Assembly (NCBI GenBank): GCA_026709505.1
Contig: JAPOSW010000025.1
Span: 1 to 46,242 of the forward strand
Source: Gammaproteobacteria bacterium
Lineage (GTDB): Bacteria; Pseudomonadota; Gammaproteobacteria; Arenicellales; Poriferihabitantaceae
Direction of reading: 5' to 3'
DNA length: 46,242 nucleotides
This document shows, one piece after another, positions 18,680 to 28,104 of the stretch. A model generated the notes under the pieces. That model was not told the origin of the DNA. It saw nothing but the letters and a program-made list of their open reading frames with translations, and searched no databases. The translations under genes were made by a program, and so were the position numbers. Positions within the stretch are counted from its first letter, which is position 1; each line of letters begins with the position of its first letter.

Positions 18680-19675
18680 ATGAAACATTACATTACTGGC
18701 ACGGCTATCGCACTCATTGTCGGCTTGTCGCCCGTTGCATCAATGGCGGAGACCATCCGCGTCACGCTTCAACTGCCCGAGACACACTCACTAGGAGTCA
18801 ACTGGAACGATTTTGCCAGCATTGTGGAGGAAAAATCTGGCGGCGAACTCAAGATTCAGCTGTTCCCTTCAGCTCAGCTCTTTAAGGATAAAGAAGTCCC
18901 TGACGCTGTTGGAAGTGGTGCAGTAGAGGCTGGCTCCGCCTTTATCGGTCGTTTCGCCGGCTCTGTTCCTGCCGTCGATGTCGTTTCAATTCCGTTCATT
19001 TTTGGCAGTGAAGCACATATTCGTGCCGCAGTTGCACCAGGTTCAGACCTCCGCACCACTATTGACAATGCGATCCTAAAAGAAACCAACAACAGGGTTT
19101 TATGGTGGCAAGCCTTCGGTAGAAACATCTACCTCAACAATGGCTCAGCTATTCAGACGCCTTCCGATATCGCTGACAAAAAAGTTCGAACTTATGGAAA
19201 GGTTCACGGATGGACGGTTCAGGCCCTTGGCGGTGCTCCAACTCTGATGTCTGGTTCCAAGCAATTTCTGGCATATCAGCAAGGTGCTGTTGATGTCGGC
19301 ATGACTGGTGTTTCTGCGGTCAAATCACGCAAACTGTTTGAAGTCATGGACCATATGACCTTGACTTTCGACAGCGCAATTGAGTTTATTGCGGTGATTA
19401 ACAATAACTTTTATGAAGAGCAGTCGAAAGAGCATAAGGCAATTATCGATGCTGCAGCAGTGGAGGTCGAGAAGAAGCTGCGCGATCAGATCTATGCACA
19501 AGAAGCCATGATTGTCGAAGAAATGAAGTCCAATATGACAGTTGTTGAATTGACCGATGGTCAGCGTTCCCAGTGGGTTGAAGCAACTTCGGGCGTAGTC
19601 GACCGCTTTGTTGAAGAGACTGGCGAGACGGGGGCTAATGCAGTAACAGCCGTTAAGGCTGCAATGACCAACTAA
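18680..19675 (+). CDS. TRAP transporter periplasmic binding protein, DctP family
   Basis: A 331-residue secreted protein. A signal peptide ends at SMA (about residue 23). The mature part has the DctP layout: an early LPETHSLG segment, a FPSAQLF segment near residue 62, and the specificity region KVRTYGKVHGW...LGGAPTLMSGSKQFLAYQQGAVD (cut short), which normally holds the arginine gripping a carboxylate. A GGGAG ribosome site precedes the ATG at 18680. It is the first gene of dctP-dctQ-dctM. The ligand, probably a small organic acid, cannot be read from the sequence. Confidence 0.9.
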   Translation: MKHYITGTAIALIVGLSPVASMAETIRVTLQLPETHSLGVNWNDFASIVEEKSGGELKIQLFPSAQLFKDKEVPDAVGSGAVEAGSAFIGRFAGSVPAVDVVSIPFIFGSEAHIRAAVAPGSDLRTTIDNAILKETNNRVLWWQAFGRNIYLNNGSAIQTPSDIADKKVRTYGKVHGWTVQALGGAPTLMSGSKQFLAYQQGAVDVGMTGVSAVKSRKLFEVMDHMTLTFDSAIEFIAVINNNFYEEQSKEHKAIIDAAAVEVEKKLRDQIYAQEAMIVEEMKSNMTVVELTDGQRSQWVEATSGVVDRFVEETGETGANAVTAVKAAMTN

Positions 19676-19690
19676 TCACTGAAACGCAAT

Positions 19691-19722
19691 GACGGAAGAG
19701 GCAGTACAACTGCCCCTCCGTC
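19691..19722 (+). terminator. Strong hairpin between dctP and dctQ (partial terminator or message-stability element)
   Basis: GACGGAAGAGGCAGT and ACTGCCCCTCCGTC pair with a single bulge around an ACA loop, starting 15 bases after the dctP stop. No clear run of T follows, so it is more likely to protect the dctP message end or reduce read-through than to end transcription. This would give more binding protein than membrane subunits. Confidence 0.6.
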
Positions 19723-19765
19723 CAGATTTATGGTCGGACATTAACCTACATAGATTCGAAGGAAC

Positions 19766-20275
19766 ATGCTTGCTCGCTTGATCGATAATATTTCCGAACT
19801 GACCGGTAAGATGAGCGCCTGGTGTCTGTTCCTGATTGGTTTTTTCATCACCTTTGAAGTTGTCATGCGGTATGTGTTTAACTCGCCAACCGTTTGGGTA
19901 GACGAGATAAGCCGTGTGCTGCAAGTCTGGGTTGTATATCTGGCTGCAGCCTATGTGCTCAAACATCGTGAGATGGTCACGATAGAAGTAATACTGACCA
20001 ACCCAAATACCGTCTGGCGATGCCTTGCTGAAAGCTTTGCAATCATCATCCTGTTCCTCTTTGCAGGCATAGCCTGCTATTACGGCTTCGAGATCTGGTT
20101 AAAGTCGACACTGGCCGGACACACCACTGACACCTATCTTGCTCCTCCGAAGATGATAACCCATGCTCCTGTATGGGTCGGATCAGCATTGTTGATGCTG
20201 CAAGGTGCAGTCCAGCTGCATCGGGTCTGGTTCGAGGACCTTCCAGAAGACGACGTGATAGCTGGACCGCACTGA
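19766..20275 (+). CDS. TRAP transporter small membrane subunit, DctQ family
   Basis: A 169-residue protein with four hydrophobic helices (about 15-37, 50-66, 88-110 and 133-152). It has the family's VVMRYVFNSPTVWVDEISR segment (cut short) between helices one and two. It bridges the binding protein and the large subunit in sodium-driven uptake. An AAGGAAC ribosome site precedes the ATG. Its stop codon overlaps the dctM start in TGATGG. Confidence 0.9.
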   Translation: MLARLIDNISELTGKMSAWCLFLIGFFITFEVVMRYVFNSPTVWVDEISRVLQVWVVYLAAAYVLKHREMVTIEVILTNPNTVWRCLAESFAIIILFLFAGIACYYGFEIWLKSTLAGHTTDTYLAPPKMITHAPVWVGSALLMLQGAVQLHRVWFEDLPEDDVIAGPH

Positions 20276-21552
20276 TGGAAGCTGTCATTATCTTTGTGGC
20301 GCTTCTTGCGCTTTTGCTTTTACGTACGCCGGTCGCCTTCACGCTTGGCGGACTCGGAGTCGTCCTTTTGGCATTGAAGGGTTTTCCGCTTGTCGCTGTA
20401 CCTCAGCGTCTGCATGGTGCTATGGACAGCTTTGAGCTGCTGGCCGTACCCATGTTCATCCTAATGTCCAATGTCTTGCTGAAAGGCGGAGTCGGACGCG
20501 ATCTGTACTCCGCAGTTCAAGGCTGGGTTGGGCATTGGCCAGGAGGATTGGGTGTAGCCACAATCATTTCCTGCACGCTCTTTTCTGCAATTTCGGGGTC
20601 TTCTGTGGCCACCGCTGCCACCATCGGCACCGTTGCGATTCCCGAGATGTCGCAGCGTGGCTATGACAAGCCTTTCGTCTACGGCATGCTGGCGGCCGGC
20701 GGCACGCTAGGAATATTGATCCCACCATCAATCCCGCTGATCATATATGGCGTGATTACCGAAAACTCGATCCCAACATTGTTCTTGGCAGGTATCGGGC
20801 CGGGGTTGTTTCTCGCCACTGCATTTATCTTCTACGGAATCCTGTTCTCGCGTTTCTCGGGCGCGTACCAGCCAATGCCAAAGGCATCTTGGCAGGAGCG
20901 CAGTCGCGGCTCGCTTCTAGCCCTGCCGACTATCGCACTGGCCGTGGCTATCGTGGGCTCGATCTATACGGGCATAGCGACACCATCAGAAAGCGCGGGA
21001 CTGGGATTTGTCATCGCGCTAATCATGACATTTGCAATGGGCCGCATGAATTGGACCAACCTGAAAGAGGCTGTCGAAAAGTCGTTACGCACTTCTGTCA
21101 TGGTACTGATTATCGTGGCTAGTGCCAAAGTTTTTTCTTACGCAATCACGCTCTACTTGATCCCGCAATCGATCAGCGGCTTTCTGACGGAGAACATTTC
21201 CAACCCCAGCCTGTTTATTTTGGCCGTGGGCATTGTTCTTTTAATCATGGGGTTCTTTCTGGAATCGCTCTCAATGCTCCTGATCATGGTTCCAGTGCTG
21301 TTGCCCGCGGTACTGGATACGGGAATCGATCCAATCTGGTTTGGCATTTTCTTTGTGGTCTTGATTGAGACGGCACTCATCACCCCACCTATAGGCATGA
21401 ACCTCTTCGTGATCCAGGCGGTAGCACAAGCGCGGTTGCAGGAGGTTGCCGTGGGAGCGATGCCGTTTGCATTCATCATGCTGGGCATGGCGATGATCCT
21501 GTGGTTCTGGAAGGATCTGGCGCTCTATATCCCCTATGATCTTGTGCGCTAG
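20275..21552 (+). CDS. TRAP transporter large membrane subunit, DctM family
   Basis: A 425-residue integral membrane protein with about twelve helices. Family signatures are seen: LLRTPVAFTLG near residue 14, AVPMFILMSNVLLKGG near residue 58, SGSSVATAATIGTVAIPEM near residue 105, and GTLGILIPPSIPLIIYG near residue 142. The ATG at 20275 overlaps the dctQ stop and is preferred over an upstream extension that lies inside dctQ. It forms the translocation path of the importer. The operon ends here, with a 185-base gap before brxA. Confidence 0.93.
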   Translation: MEAVIIFVALLALLLLRTPVAFTLGGLGVVLLALKGFPLVAVPQRLHGAMDSFELLAVPMFILMSNVLLKGGVGRDLYSAVQGWVGHWPGGLGVATIISCTLFSAISGSSVATAATIGTVAIPEMSQRGYDKPFVYGMLAAGGTLGILIPPSIPLIIYGVITENSIPTLFLAGIGPGLFLATAFIFYGILFSRFSGAYQPMPKASWQERSRGSLLALPTIALAVAIVGSIYTGIATPSESAGLGFVIALIMTFAMGRMNWTNLKEAVEKSLRTSVMVLIIVASAKVFSYAITLYLIPQSISGFLTENISNPSLFILAVGIVLLIMGFFLESLSMLLIMVPVLLPAVLDTGIDPIWFGIFFVVLIETALITPPIGMNLFVIQAVAQARLQEVAVGAMPFAFIMLGMAMILWFWKDLALYIPYDLVR

Positions 21553-21737
21553 CGATTAAACCAATCGGTTTTGGCCCGTATCGCCGCATTCCGCTGAACA
21601 GCGAATCTCCAATCCCAAATTTAATATCCAATATCTAGTGTCCAATGCATTGACAAGTTTTCATCAAAAGATTCATTGGCACTAAATGCTAAACTTCGGT
21701 TAACTTTCCTTCTACATCTTGTTCAGACATCTATTTT
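21553..21737. promoter_or_regulatory. Region upstream of the BREX operon, likely promoter
   Basis: An exact TTGACA lies at 21650-21655 inside an AT-rich stretch, but no clear -10 box sits 16-18 bases downstream. GTGTCCAATG (21638-21647) and CATTGGCAC (21675-21683) form an imperfect inverted repeat around it that could be an operator. No BrxR-type (WYL) regulator gene is present next to the operon. Confidence 0.35.
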
Positions 21738-22370
21738 ATGAGGATGGTAATTGGTTCGAACTCTACTCCATACAGCATGTCATTTTCAGCGGGCAGTTTA
21801 CTGCACTACGAGTCGGTTCATCTGGCAGCCCTGTACCTCGATTTGGGTAATTATCGTTCTGTTCGCAAGACAGTTGTGGCTGAAAATTTATTGCAGACCA
21901 GAACGCAGAGTACATGCATGCGCATCTGTCAGGAAGTTTTAACTAGATTGCAGGCACTGAACAGGGATGAAATTGAATTTCTGGTAGATTGCTCGCATCA
22001 GGAGCAACCCCATCTATTGTGGGTCGCTATTTGTCGTCGATATCGCTTTATTGGAGAGTTTGCTGTCGAGGTTTTACGAGAACACCACCTCAACTTGAAA
22101 TCAAGATTAGGACATGAGGATTTTGACCTTTTCTTCAATAAAAAATCGGAATGGAATCCGGAACTTGATGATTTAAGCACCAACACGCGCAACCAACTCC
22201 GATGGGTTTTGTTTAAAATGTTGCGCGAACTGGAGTACTTAAACAAGCAAAATCACATCCAACCCCCAATACTCAGCAGAAAACTGCTGGAATTGCTTTA
22301 TCGCAACAACCCTGAAGATGTGATGTGCTTCCCGGTAAATGAGTCGGATATGAAAAGTACATTGCGATGA
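21738..22370 (+). CDS. brxA: BREX protein BrxA (DUF1819)
   Basis: A 210-residue protein of the DUF1819 family, which opens type I BREX operons. The family start YSMSFSAGSLLHYESVHLA (residues 12-30) and the following YLDLGNY...RKTVVAENLLQTRT pattern are seen. Structures of relatives show a small helical protein with DNA-binding features. The ATG at 21738 has no strong ribosome site; ATGs at 21744 and 21777 are alternatives. The stop overlaps the brxB start by four bases. Confidence 0.88.
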   Translation: MRMVIGSNSTPYSMSFSAGSLLHYESVHLAALYLDLGNYRSVRKTVVAENLLQTRTQSTCMRICQEVLTRLQALNRDEIEFLVDCSHQEQPHLLWVAICRRYRFIGEFAVEVLREHHLNLKSRLGHEDFDLFFNKKSEWNPELDDLSTNTRNQLRWVLFKMLRELEYLNKQNHIQPPILSRKLLELLYRNNPEDVMCFPVNESDMKSTLR

Positions 22371-22978
22371 AGTTGAATGCTGCTATAAAGCCAAACAAGG
22401 AGATGCTTGAACAACTTGTAAAAGTAATTTCGAGCAATCGCTTTCTCAACAAACAGGGTCTGGGCAATGAAGTTCCATTTTTCATCTGTCCATTCCAGCC
22501 AGAAGATGCAAATCAAGTTGCACGACTTCGCCAGCAATTGACTAGCCGGCTTGAGAAGAAAGGTGTTCAAATTCTGGAAATTGACCTGTATGACCTTTCC
22601 ATGGAAATTCTTATCAAGCGCAATGTCTGGAATCGGGTAATTGAATTGGAACACTCTATTTCTAAAGACCAACTCAAGGAATTCCTGCAGGGAATATTGG
22701 CCCCCGAAGAACACCTTGTACCTGCCATTGCGTCCAAAATAACGAACGAAGAATTTGACGTACTGTTTCTTACCGGTGTTGGCGAAGTATTTCCATATAT
22801 TCGCTCACACAACGTGTTAAACAACTTGCAGAGCACTGCCAAAAACCAGCCGACAGTAGTGTTTTTTCCGGGTTCATATACGCATGTTCCTGATTCAGGT
22901 ACGTCTCTCGAACTTTTTGGGAAGCTTCGGGATGACAAGTACTACCGTGCATTCAATATCTTCCAATTTGAAGTATAG
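22367..22978 (+). CDS. brxB: BREX protein BrxB (DUF1788)
   Basis: A 203-residue DUF1788 protein. Seen are FICPFQPEDANQVARLRQQL near residue 39, the LEIDLYDLSMEIL segment, LTGVGEVFPYIRSHNVLNNL near residue 134, and the end region VVFFPGSY...LFGKLRDDKYYRAFNI. It is required for BREX activity in studied systems, but its role is unclear. It overlaps brxA by four bases and is followed after nine bases by brxC, so all are made from one message. Confidence 0.9.
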   Translation: MKLNAAIKPNKEMLEQLVKVISSNRFLNKQGLGNEVPFFICPFQPEDANQVARLRQQLTSRLEKKGVQILEIDLYDLSMEILIKRNVWNRVIELEHSISKDQLKEFLQGILAPEEHLVPAIASKITNEEFDVLFLTGVGEVFPYIRSHNVLNNLQSTAKNQPTVVFFPGSYTHVPDSGTSLELFGKLRDDKYYRAFNIFQFEV

Positions 22979-22987
22979 ATTATAGGT

Positions 22988-25900
22988 ATGGATATGAAGC
23001 TTAAAGCCATTTTCAAAAAACCAGTAGGCCGACCAATTGAAGGGGTAATCAAGGCTGACGATGAGACCAGTCTGCGTGTCGAAGTCGAAGAGTACATATT
23101 GACCAATGAAATTGAAAAACGCATTGAATCCTTTCTTAGTGCCTATACCAACTTCCAGGGGGCCAACGGCGTCTGGATTTCAGGATTCTTTGGATCTGGC
23201 AAATCTCACTTACTCAAGATGCTGGCTCTGTTGCTTGAGAACCGGCAAGTCGATGATAGCCCCGTTATCGACTTGTTCATGCCAAAGATTGAAGGAAATC
23301 AACTTCTGCTGGCAGATGTCCAAAAATCCGTCAACATACCCTCCAAAAGCATACTTTTTAACATTGACCAGAAAGCGGATGTTATCAGCAAATCCGAGGT
23401 TGATGCTCTTCTGTCAGTATTTGTCAAGGTTTTTGACCAGATGTGCGGCTATTACGGGAAGCAGGGCCATATTGCACAATTTGAACGGGACCTCGACAAG
23501 CGTGACCTTTTTGAGCAATTTCAATCAAACTATCAATCAATGGCAGGCATTGATTGGAATCAAGGTCGTGAGCAAGCGCTATTTGAGGCAGGCAATATAG
23601 CCAAAGCCTATTCCAAGACAACCGGTGAAGCCGAAAACATGGCTTTCGGAATCATTGACAAATACAGAGAGCAATACAGCGTCTCAATCGAGGATTTCGC
23701 CAATCAGGTAAATGCCTATATCGAGCAGCAACCTCATGGTTTTCGGCTGAACTTCTTTGTCGATGAGGTAGGTCAATATATCGCCGACAACGTCAAGCTG
23801 ATGACCAATCTCCAGACGATAGCCGAGAGCCTGGCCACCAAGTGCAGGGGGTGTGCCTGGATTATTGTAACAGCCCAGGAAGAAATGGAGATGGTTATCG
23901 GGGAAATGGGCAGAAAACAAGCAAATGACTTTTCAAAAATTCAGGACCGATTCTCAAATCGCATGCGACTGACCAGTGCCGATGTGGCCGAAGTAATCCA
24001 GAAACGCCTACTTGTAAAAACCAGTGAAGCCACTGCCCTGCTAACGGATTTGTATTATGCACATTCCAACAATTTCAAGACGCTCTTTGATTTTGCCGAC
24101 GGCTCAAAATCCTATCGCAACTTCCGGGATCAGGATCACTTCATAAGCAGTTATCCGTTTGTACCATATCAGTTTGATCTTTTCCAATCCTCCATCAAGG
24201 CTCTATCAGTTCACAACGCTTTCGAAGGCCAACATAGCTCAGTAGGCGAGCGCTCGATGTTGGGCGTGTTTCAAAAAGTAGTGGTTGACATTGAGGAGCT
24301 TGAAATTGGTCAACTGGCAGCCTTTGACTTGATGTTCGAGGGAATTCGGTCTGCATTGAAGTCATATATCCAGGGTGCCATTCTTCAAGCTGAAAAACAC
24401 CTTGACGACACATTCGCAACCCGGTTGTTGAAAACACTTCTTTTGGTTAAGTATGTCAAGGATTTCAAGCCGACCATTCGCAATTTGTGCATATTGATGT
24501 TGGACAACTTCAATCAGGACATCTCAGCCCTCCGTACGAATATCGAGGAAAGCCTCAATCTGCTCGAACAGCAAACCTACATTCAACGAAATGGTGAACA
24601 TTACGAATACCTGACCAATGAAGAAAAGGATATCGAGCAGGAAATCAAGAGTACCGAGGTTGAACAACCAGAAGTCAGTGACGAACTGCAAAAAATCATT
24701 TTTGACCAGATTGTCAGACAACAAAAAATCAGGCACGAAGAAAGCAAACGAGACTATCCATTTTCCAGAAAGCTGGATGATCGGCAATTTGGACGCGATC
24801 ACGAAATAGGCATAAACGTCATCACTCCGTTTCACGAACATTTTGAAAACAAAAAATTACTCGTTAACCTTTCAGCGAAGATTCCAGATGACATGCTTGT
24901 GATCCTACCTCCCGACGCGAGGTTGATGCGTGATCTATTGACATACAAACAAACTGAAAAGTACATTCGGCAAAACATTTCAGCATCGCAAGTGGAGACA
25001 ACCAGACACATTCTGGAACAAAAAAGCTCGCAAAATCAATTGCGATACGACGAACTGAAAGCCCAAATTCACAGTCAAGTCAGCAATGCAGACATATTGG
25101 TAGCAGGCGAGCGCATTGAATCCGGTTTCGGAGAAGCACAAACCAGAGTAGTCAGTGGGTTTCAAAAGCTGATAGCCAGCACCTATACAAACCTTGGCAT
25201 GTTGCGCAGCGTCAACTATACCGAAAACGATATCGCCAAATACCTCCAATCATCCGATTCCGGCTTGATGGGTACTGGTGCCACATCGCTGGCAGAAACC
25301 GAATTGGAACTGCTAACGAGCATTCAAAACAACAGTAACAAGGGTATACGTACCACGCTAAAGGCCTTACTGGAAAAGTTCGAAAGAAAGCCATACGGAT
25401 GGCACTTTGCGGCGGTGCTTTGTATACTGGCCATGCTGTGTGCCCGTGGCAAGGTAGAAGTGCGTATTGACGGCAATCTGCTGGAAGAAAACGACATGCT
25501 GGAACGAGCCTTTCGCAATACTCATGGGCACGGCAACGTGTTGCTTGACCCGCAAATCGAGTTTACCGCTACCCAGGTCCGCTCACTCAAGGAATTTTTT
25601 CAGGATTTTTTTGACACTGTACCTAATTCCAGCGAAGCCAGATCCCTTGCAAGGGAAACCGGCGAAATGTTTCAGGCAAAACTGGAGGAATTGAAGGGGA
25701 GCGCACATCGAAAGCAACAATACCCCTTCCTGGAAGCACTCGATCCGATAATAGATCGCATCAGGAAAATTGTCGGAAAGTCCTATTCATGGTATCTGGA
25801 GGAGCTCGTCCAGCAAAAAGTCGACCTGATGGTCATGAAGGAAGAGGTAATCGACCCCATCCATAAATTCATGAACGGTTCGCAGAAAGTAATTTTCGAC

Positions 25901-26518
25901 CATGCCCGCGATCTGGTTCAAGATCAAAAGCCCAACCTGCATTACATTGAGGATAATGAAGTCGAAAAAATACAATCCCTTCTGAATGCCTCCGATTGTT
26001 ACAAGGGCAATGGAATGCAACAACTAAAGTCAATAACCGATCATTTAAAGAAAAACATCGAATCCCGGATTAAGGACGAGACCTCAAGGGCAGTTCAGGA
26101 GTTGACAGGCATGGAAAACAATCTTTGCGGCTTACAGGAATTCAGCAGACTGAACGATGATCGGCAAGATGAAGTCAGGATGCATTTTCGCCAGACTGCT
26201 GCGGAGATTGAAAATCAAGAATTAATTGCGGTTATTCGTGACATATCGCGAAAATTCAAGGAATCAACACATCCGAAACTGCTTTCACTTATAACCTTAT
26301 CCGATCAACAAAACCCATCAATTGAAGGAAGTGATACAACTGGTGAGGGAAAAGATAAAATCAGAAATATTGAATATATTCCATTCGGTTCAATGAAGTT
26401 AAATTCTGCTTTTGATAAAGCATGGTTGGCTGATGAAGAAGACATAGATGTCTTCCTGAAGCGCTTGCGCGAAATTTTGCTGAATGAAATCCGTAATAAC
26501 AAAAGGATTCAAATATGA
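22988..26518 (+). CDS. brxC: BREX protein BrxC, large P-loop ATPase
   Basis: A 1176-residue ATPase with the BrxC/PglY P-loop GFFGSGKSHLLKML at about residues 66-79 and a start typical of the family (IFKKPVGRPIEGVIKADD). A likely Walker B region is FRLNFFVDEVGQYI near residue 253. The long C-terminal part is mostly helical and charged. Length is normal for the type I protein (about 1200). It is needed for both host DNA methylation and phage exclusion in studied systems. Its last four bases overlap the next gene, an ATPase that is not part of the standard BREX set. Confidence 0.93.
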   Translation: MDMKLKAIFKKPVGRPIEGVIKADDETSLRVEVEEYILTNEIEKRIESFLSAYTNFQGANGVWISGFFGSGKSHLLKMLALLLENRQVDDSPVIDLFMPKIEGNQLLLADVQKSVNIPSKSILFNIDQKADVISKSEVDALLSVFVKVFDQMCGYYGKQGHIAQFERDLDKRDLFEQFQSNYQSMAGIDWNQGREQALFEAGNIAKAYSKTTGEAENMAFGIIDKYREQYSVSIEDFANQVNAYIEQQPHGFRLNFFVDEVGQYIADNVKLMTNLQTIAESLATKCRGCAWIIVTAQEEMEMVIGEMGRKQANDFSKIQDRFSNRMRLTSADVAEVIQKRLLVKTSEATALLTDLYYAHSNNFKTLFDFADGSKSYRNFRDQDHFISSYPFVPYQFDLFQSSIKALSVHNAFEGQHSSVGERSMLGVFQKVVVDIEELEIGQLAAFDLMFEGIRSALKSYIQGAILQAEKHLDDTFATRLLKTLLLVKYVKDFKPTIRNLCILMLDNFNQDISALRTNIEESLNLLEQQTYIQRNGEHYEYLTNEEKDIEQEIKSTEVEQPEVSDELQKIIFDQIVRQQKIRHEESKRDYPFSRKLDDRQFGRDHEIGINVITPFHEHFENKKLLVNLSAKIPDDMLVILPPDARLMRDLLTYKQTEKYIRQNISASQVETTRHILEQKSSQNQLRYDELKAQIHSQVSNADILVAGERIESGFGEAQTRVVSGFQKLIASTYTNLGMLRSVNYTENDIAKYLQSSDSGLMGTGATSLAETELELLTSIQNNSNKGIRTTLKALLEKFERKPYGWHFAAVLCILAMLCARGKVEVRIDGNLLEENDMLERAFRNTHGHGNVLLDPQIEFTATQVRSLKEFFQDFFDTVPNSSEARSLARETGEMFQAKLEELKGSAHRKQQYPFLEALDPIIDRIRKIVGKSYSWYLEELVQQKVDLMVMKEEVIDPIHKFMNGSQKVIFDHARDLVQDQKPNLHYIEDNEVEKIQSLLNASDCYKGNGMQQLKSITDHLKKNIESRIKDETSRAVQELTGMENNLCGLQEFSRLNDDRQDEVRMHFRQTAAEIENQELIAVIRDISRKFKESTHPKLLSLITLSDQQNPSIEGSDTTGEGKDKIRNIEYIPFGSMKLNSAFDKAWLADEEDIDVFLKRLREILLNEIRNNKRIQI

Positions 26519-27564
26519 TCAAGCAATTTGAACTTAAAAATTTCACGGCTTTCCATAAACTTACGTTGGATTTATCACCAAAAATCAATATCATTATTGG
26601 AGAAAACAGTACTGGAAAAACACATCTGCTCAAAGCCGCCTATGCCCTTCACAACAAAGTCAAGCCTGATGCAGACAGTGACGATGTACAAAAATTATTG
26701 ACTACCAAGTTCCTTCGACTTTTTTTACCGATTGACGAAAAAGTCTGGAAACTTCGTCACCAAGGAGCAGTTGACGAAACTTACCTGCTGATACATTGGC
26801 TGAACGGACAAAAGGCGGCAATATCCTTCAATGTCAACTCAAAACTATTGATGGTGGAAAATAGACATGGAAAGGATCCGCAAAATACTGATGCGACATT
26901 TATACCAACCAAAGAGGTGATCTCGTTTATGGAGGGGTTTAACAGTCTTTATGAAATGTTCGAGGTTTCATTCGACCAGACTTATCATGATATCTGTGTT
27001 CTTCTAGATCTTCCCAAAGCACGTCCTGAAATCCTCCACAAAAAATCAAAATGGGCGATGAAGGAGATCGAGAATATATGCGGTGGGCGGTTCATTTTTT
27101 ATGGAGGTGGACGAGTTACTTTCAAAAAAGATAATGTGGAATATTCAGCCAATGTAATCGCCGAGGGTTTCCGCAAACTCGGAGTGCTGTCGCGACTGCT
27201 CGAAACCAGTGCAATCAATCCGGGCATTAGTGGCCCTCTTTTCTGGGATGAGCCGGAGTCAGGTCTGAATCCCATGTTGATGGAATTGATAGTGAATATC
27301 TTATTGGAGTTATCACGGGCAGGTCAGCAAATTATCCTGACCACTCATGATTATATATTACTTAAGTGGTTTGACATATTAATGGATAGGGACAAGGGAG
27401 ACCAGATACGTTTTCACAGCCTATTTCGTGATGGTAGTACCTCAGAGGTCAAAGCATCATCGACCGACAATTATTTGGAAATTGAACCGAACTCTCTTGA
27501 TGAGACATTTGGCCTTCTGGTCGAACATGAGTTAAGGAGGGATATGGGAGATATTGGAAAGTGA
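26515..27564 (+). CDS. ABC/OLD-like AAA ATPase embedded in BREX (AAA_21-type)
   Basis: A 349-residue ATPase of the SMC/OLD-like type. Walker A GENSTGKTH is at residues 29-37, preceded by the usual FELKNFTAFHKLTLDLSPK strand, a signature-like AEGFRKLGVLSRLL at about 216-229, Walker B FWDEPESGLNP at 243-253, and H-loop TTHDY at 276-280. No Toprim domain follows, so it is not an OLD nuclease itself. It overlaps brxC by four bases and the next gene by four bases (GTGA), so it is translated with them. The two genes together look like a sensor ATPase with a nuclease. AriA of PARIS, which can occupy this slot, is an ATPase too, but its partner is different. Confidence 0.82.
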   Translation: MIKQFELKNFTAFHKLTLDLSPKINIIIGENSTGKTHLLKAAYALHNKVKPDADSDDVQKLLTTKFLRLFLPIDEKVWKLRHQGAVDETYLLIHWLNGQKAAISFNVNSKLLMVENRHGKDPQNTDATFIPTKEVISFMEGFNSLYEMFEVSFDQTYHDICVLLDLPKARPEILHKKSKWAMKEIENICGGRFIFYGGGRVTFKKDNVEYSANVIAEGFRKLGVLSRLLETSAINPGISGPLFWDEPESGLNPMLMELIVNILLELSRAGQQIILTTHDYILLKWFDILMDRDKGDQIRFHSLFRDGSTSEVKASSTDNYLEIEPNSLDETFGLLVEHELRRDMGDIGK

Positions 27565-28091
27565 AGGCAGTAGAAGTCGATGGTTTTTCCTTTCGATTTG
27601 AAGATGCCATTGACGCTTTTGTGTTTGACGAAAAAGATGTCACAAAAGCCACCTTCCACGGAGCTCCGATGAAGGCGGTTGACATTATTACCGAGTTTGC
27701 AAATTGCTATGTCTACATTGAAATGAAAGACTATGATGACCCCTCTGTCTATGATATCCGAAGCGCAATGAGCGATGATGAACAAATCAAGAGAAAGAAA
27801 CGTTTCAATTGGCTGAAAGACTATCTCAAGTACAAGTTCCGAGATTCTTATCTCTACAGGCATGCCGAACAAAAAGTAGACAAACCCATTCACTATATAT
27901 GCCTGAACAACTTCGATAGTGGGCTAAATTTTCTGATCCAAAAATCACTCAGGCTTGAGCTTCCAGTAGGCAAACCTTCAGACCGCTGGATTCAATCCTT
28001 GGTTGTGAGTTGCCATGTTGTAAATTTTGAAAGGTGGGAGAAGCTGTTTCCGAAATGGGAAATCTCCTACTTAACCAGCATCTCAAATTGA
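27561..28091 (+). CDS. Putative PD-(D/E)xK nuclease-like partner of the embedded ATPase
   Basis: A 176-residue protein with GTG start overlapping the ATPase stop. The N-terminal half carries FDEKDVTKATFHGAPMKAVD with Asp41, then a hydrophobic strand YVYIEMKDYDD with Glu54-x-Lys56. The D...ExK pattern and spacing match the PD-(D/E)xK nuclease core, and the preceding glutamates could complete the metal site. The C-terminal half is mixed helix and strand without recognised motifs. It does not show the DUF4435/Toprim features of AriB. Its function as a nuclease effector is inferred from this pattern and from its coupling to the ATPase. It could instead be a structural PD-(D/E)xK fold without activity. 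Confidence 0.55.
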   Translation: MKAVEVDGFSFRFEDAIDAFVFDEKDVTKATFHGAPMKAVDIITEFANCYVYIEMKDYDDPSVYDIRSAMSDDEQIKRKKRFNWLKDYLKYKFRDSYLYRHAEQKVDKPIHYICLNNFDSGLNFLIQKSLRLELPVGKPSDRWIQSLVVSCHVVNFERWEKLFPKWEISYLTSISN

Positions 28092-28104
28092 TGCAATCGC
28101 TAAA

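Noticed and set aside
27561-28091. AriB of PARIS (DUF4435) in the usual BREX slot
   Set aside because: Too short and without the Toprim-like acidic motifs of DUF4435; the D...ExK pattern points to another fold.
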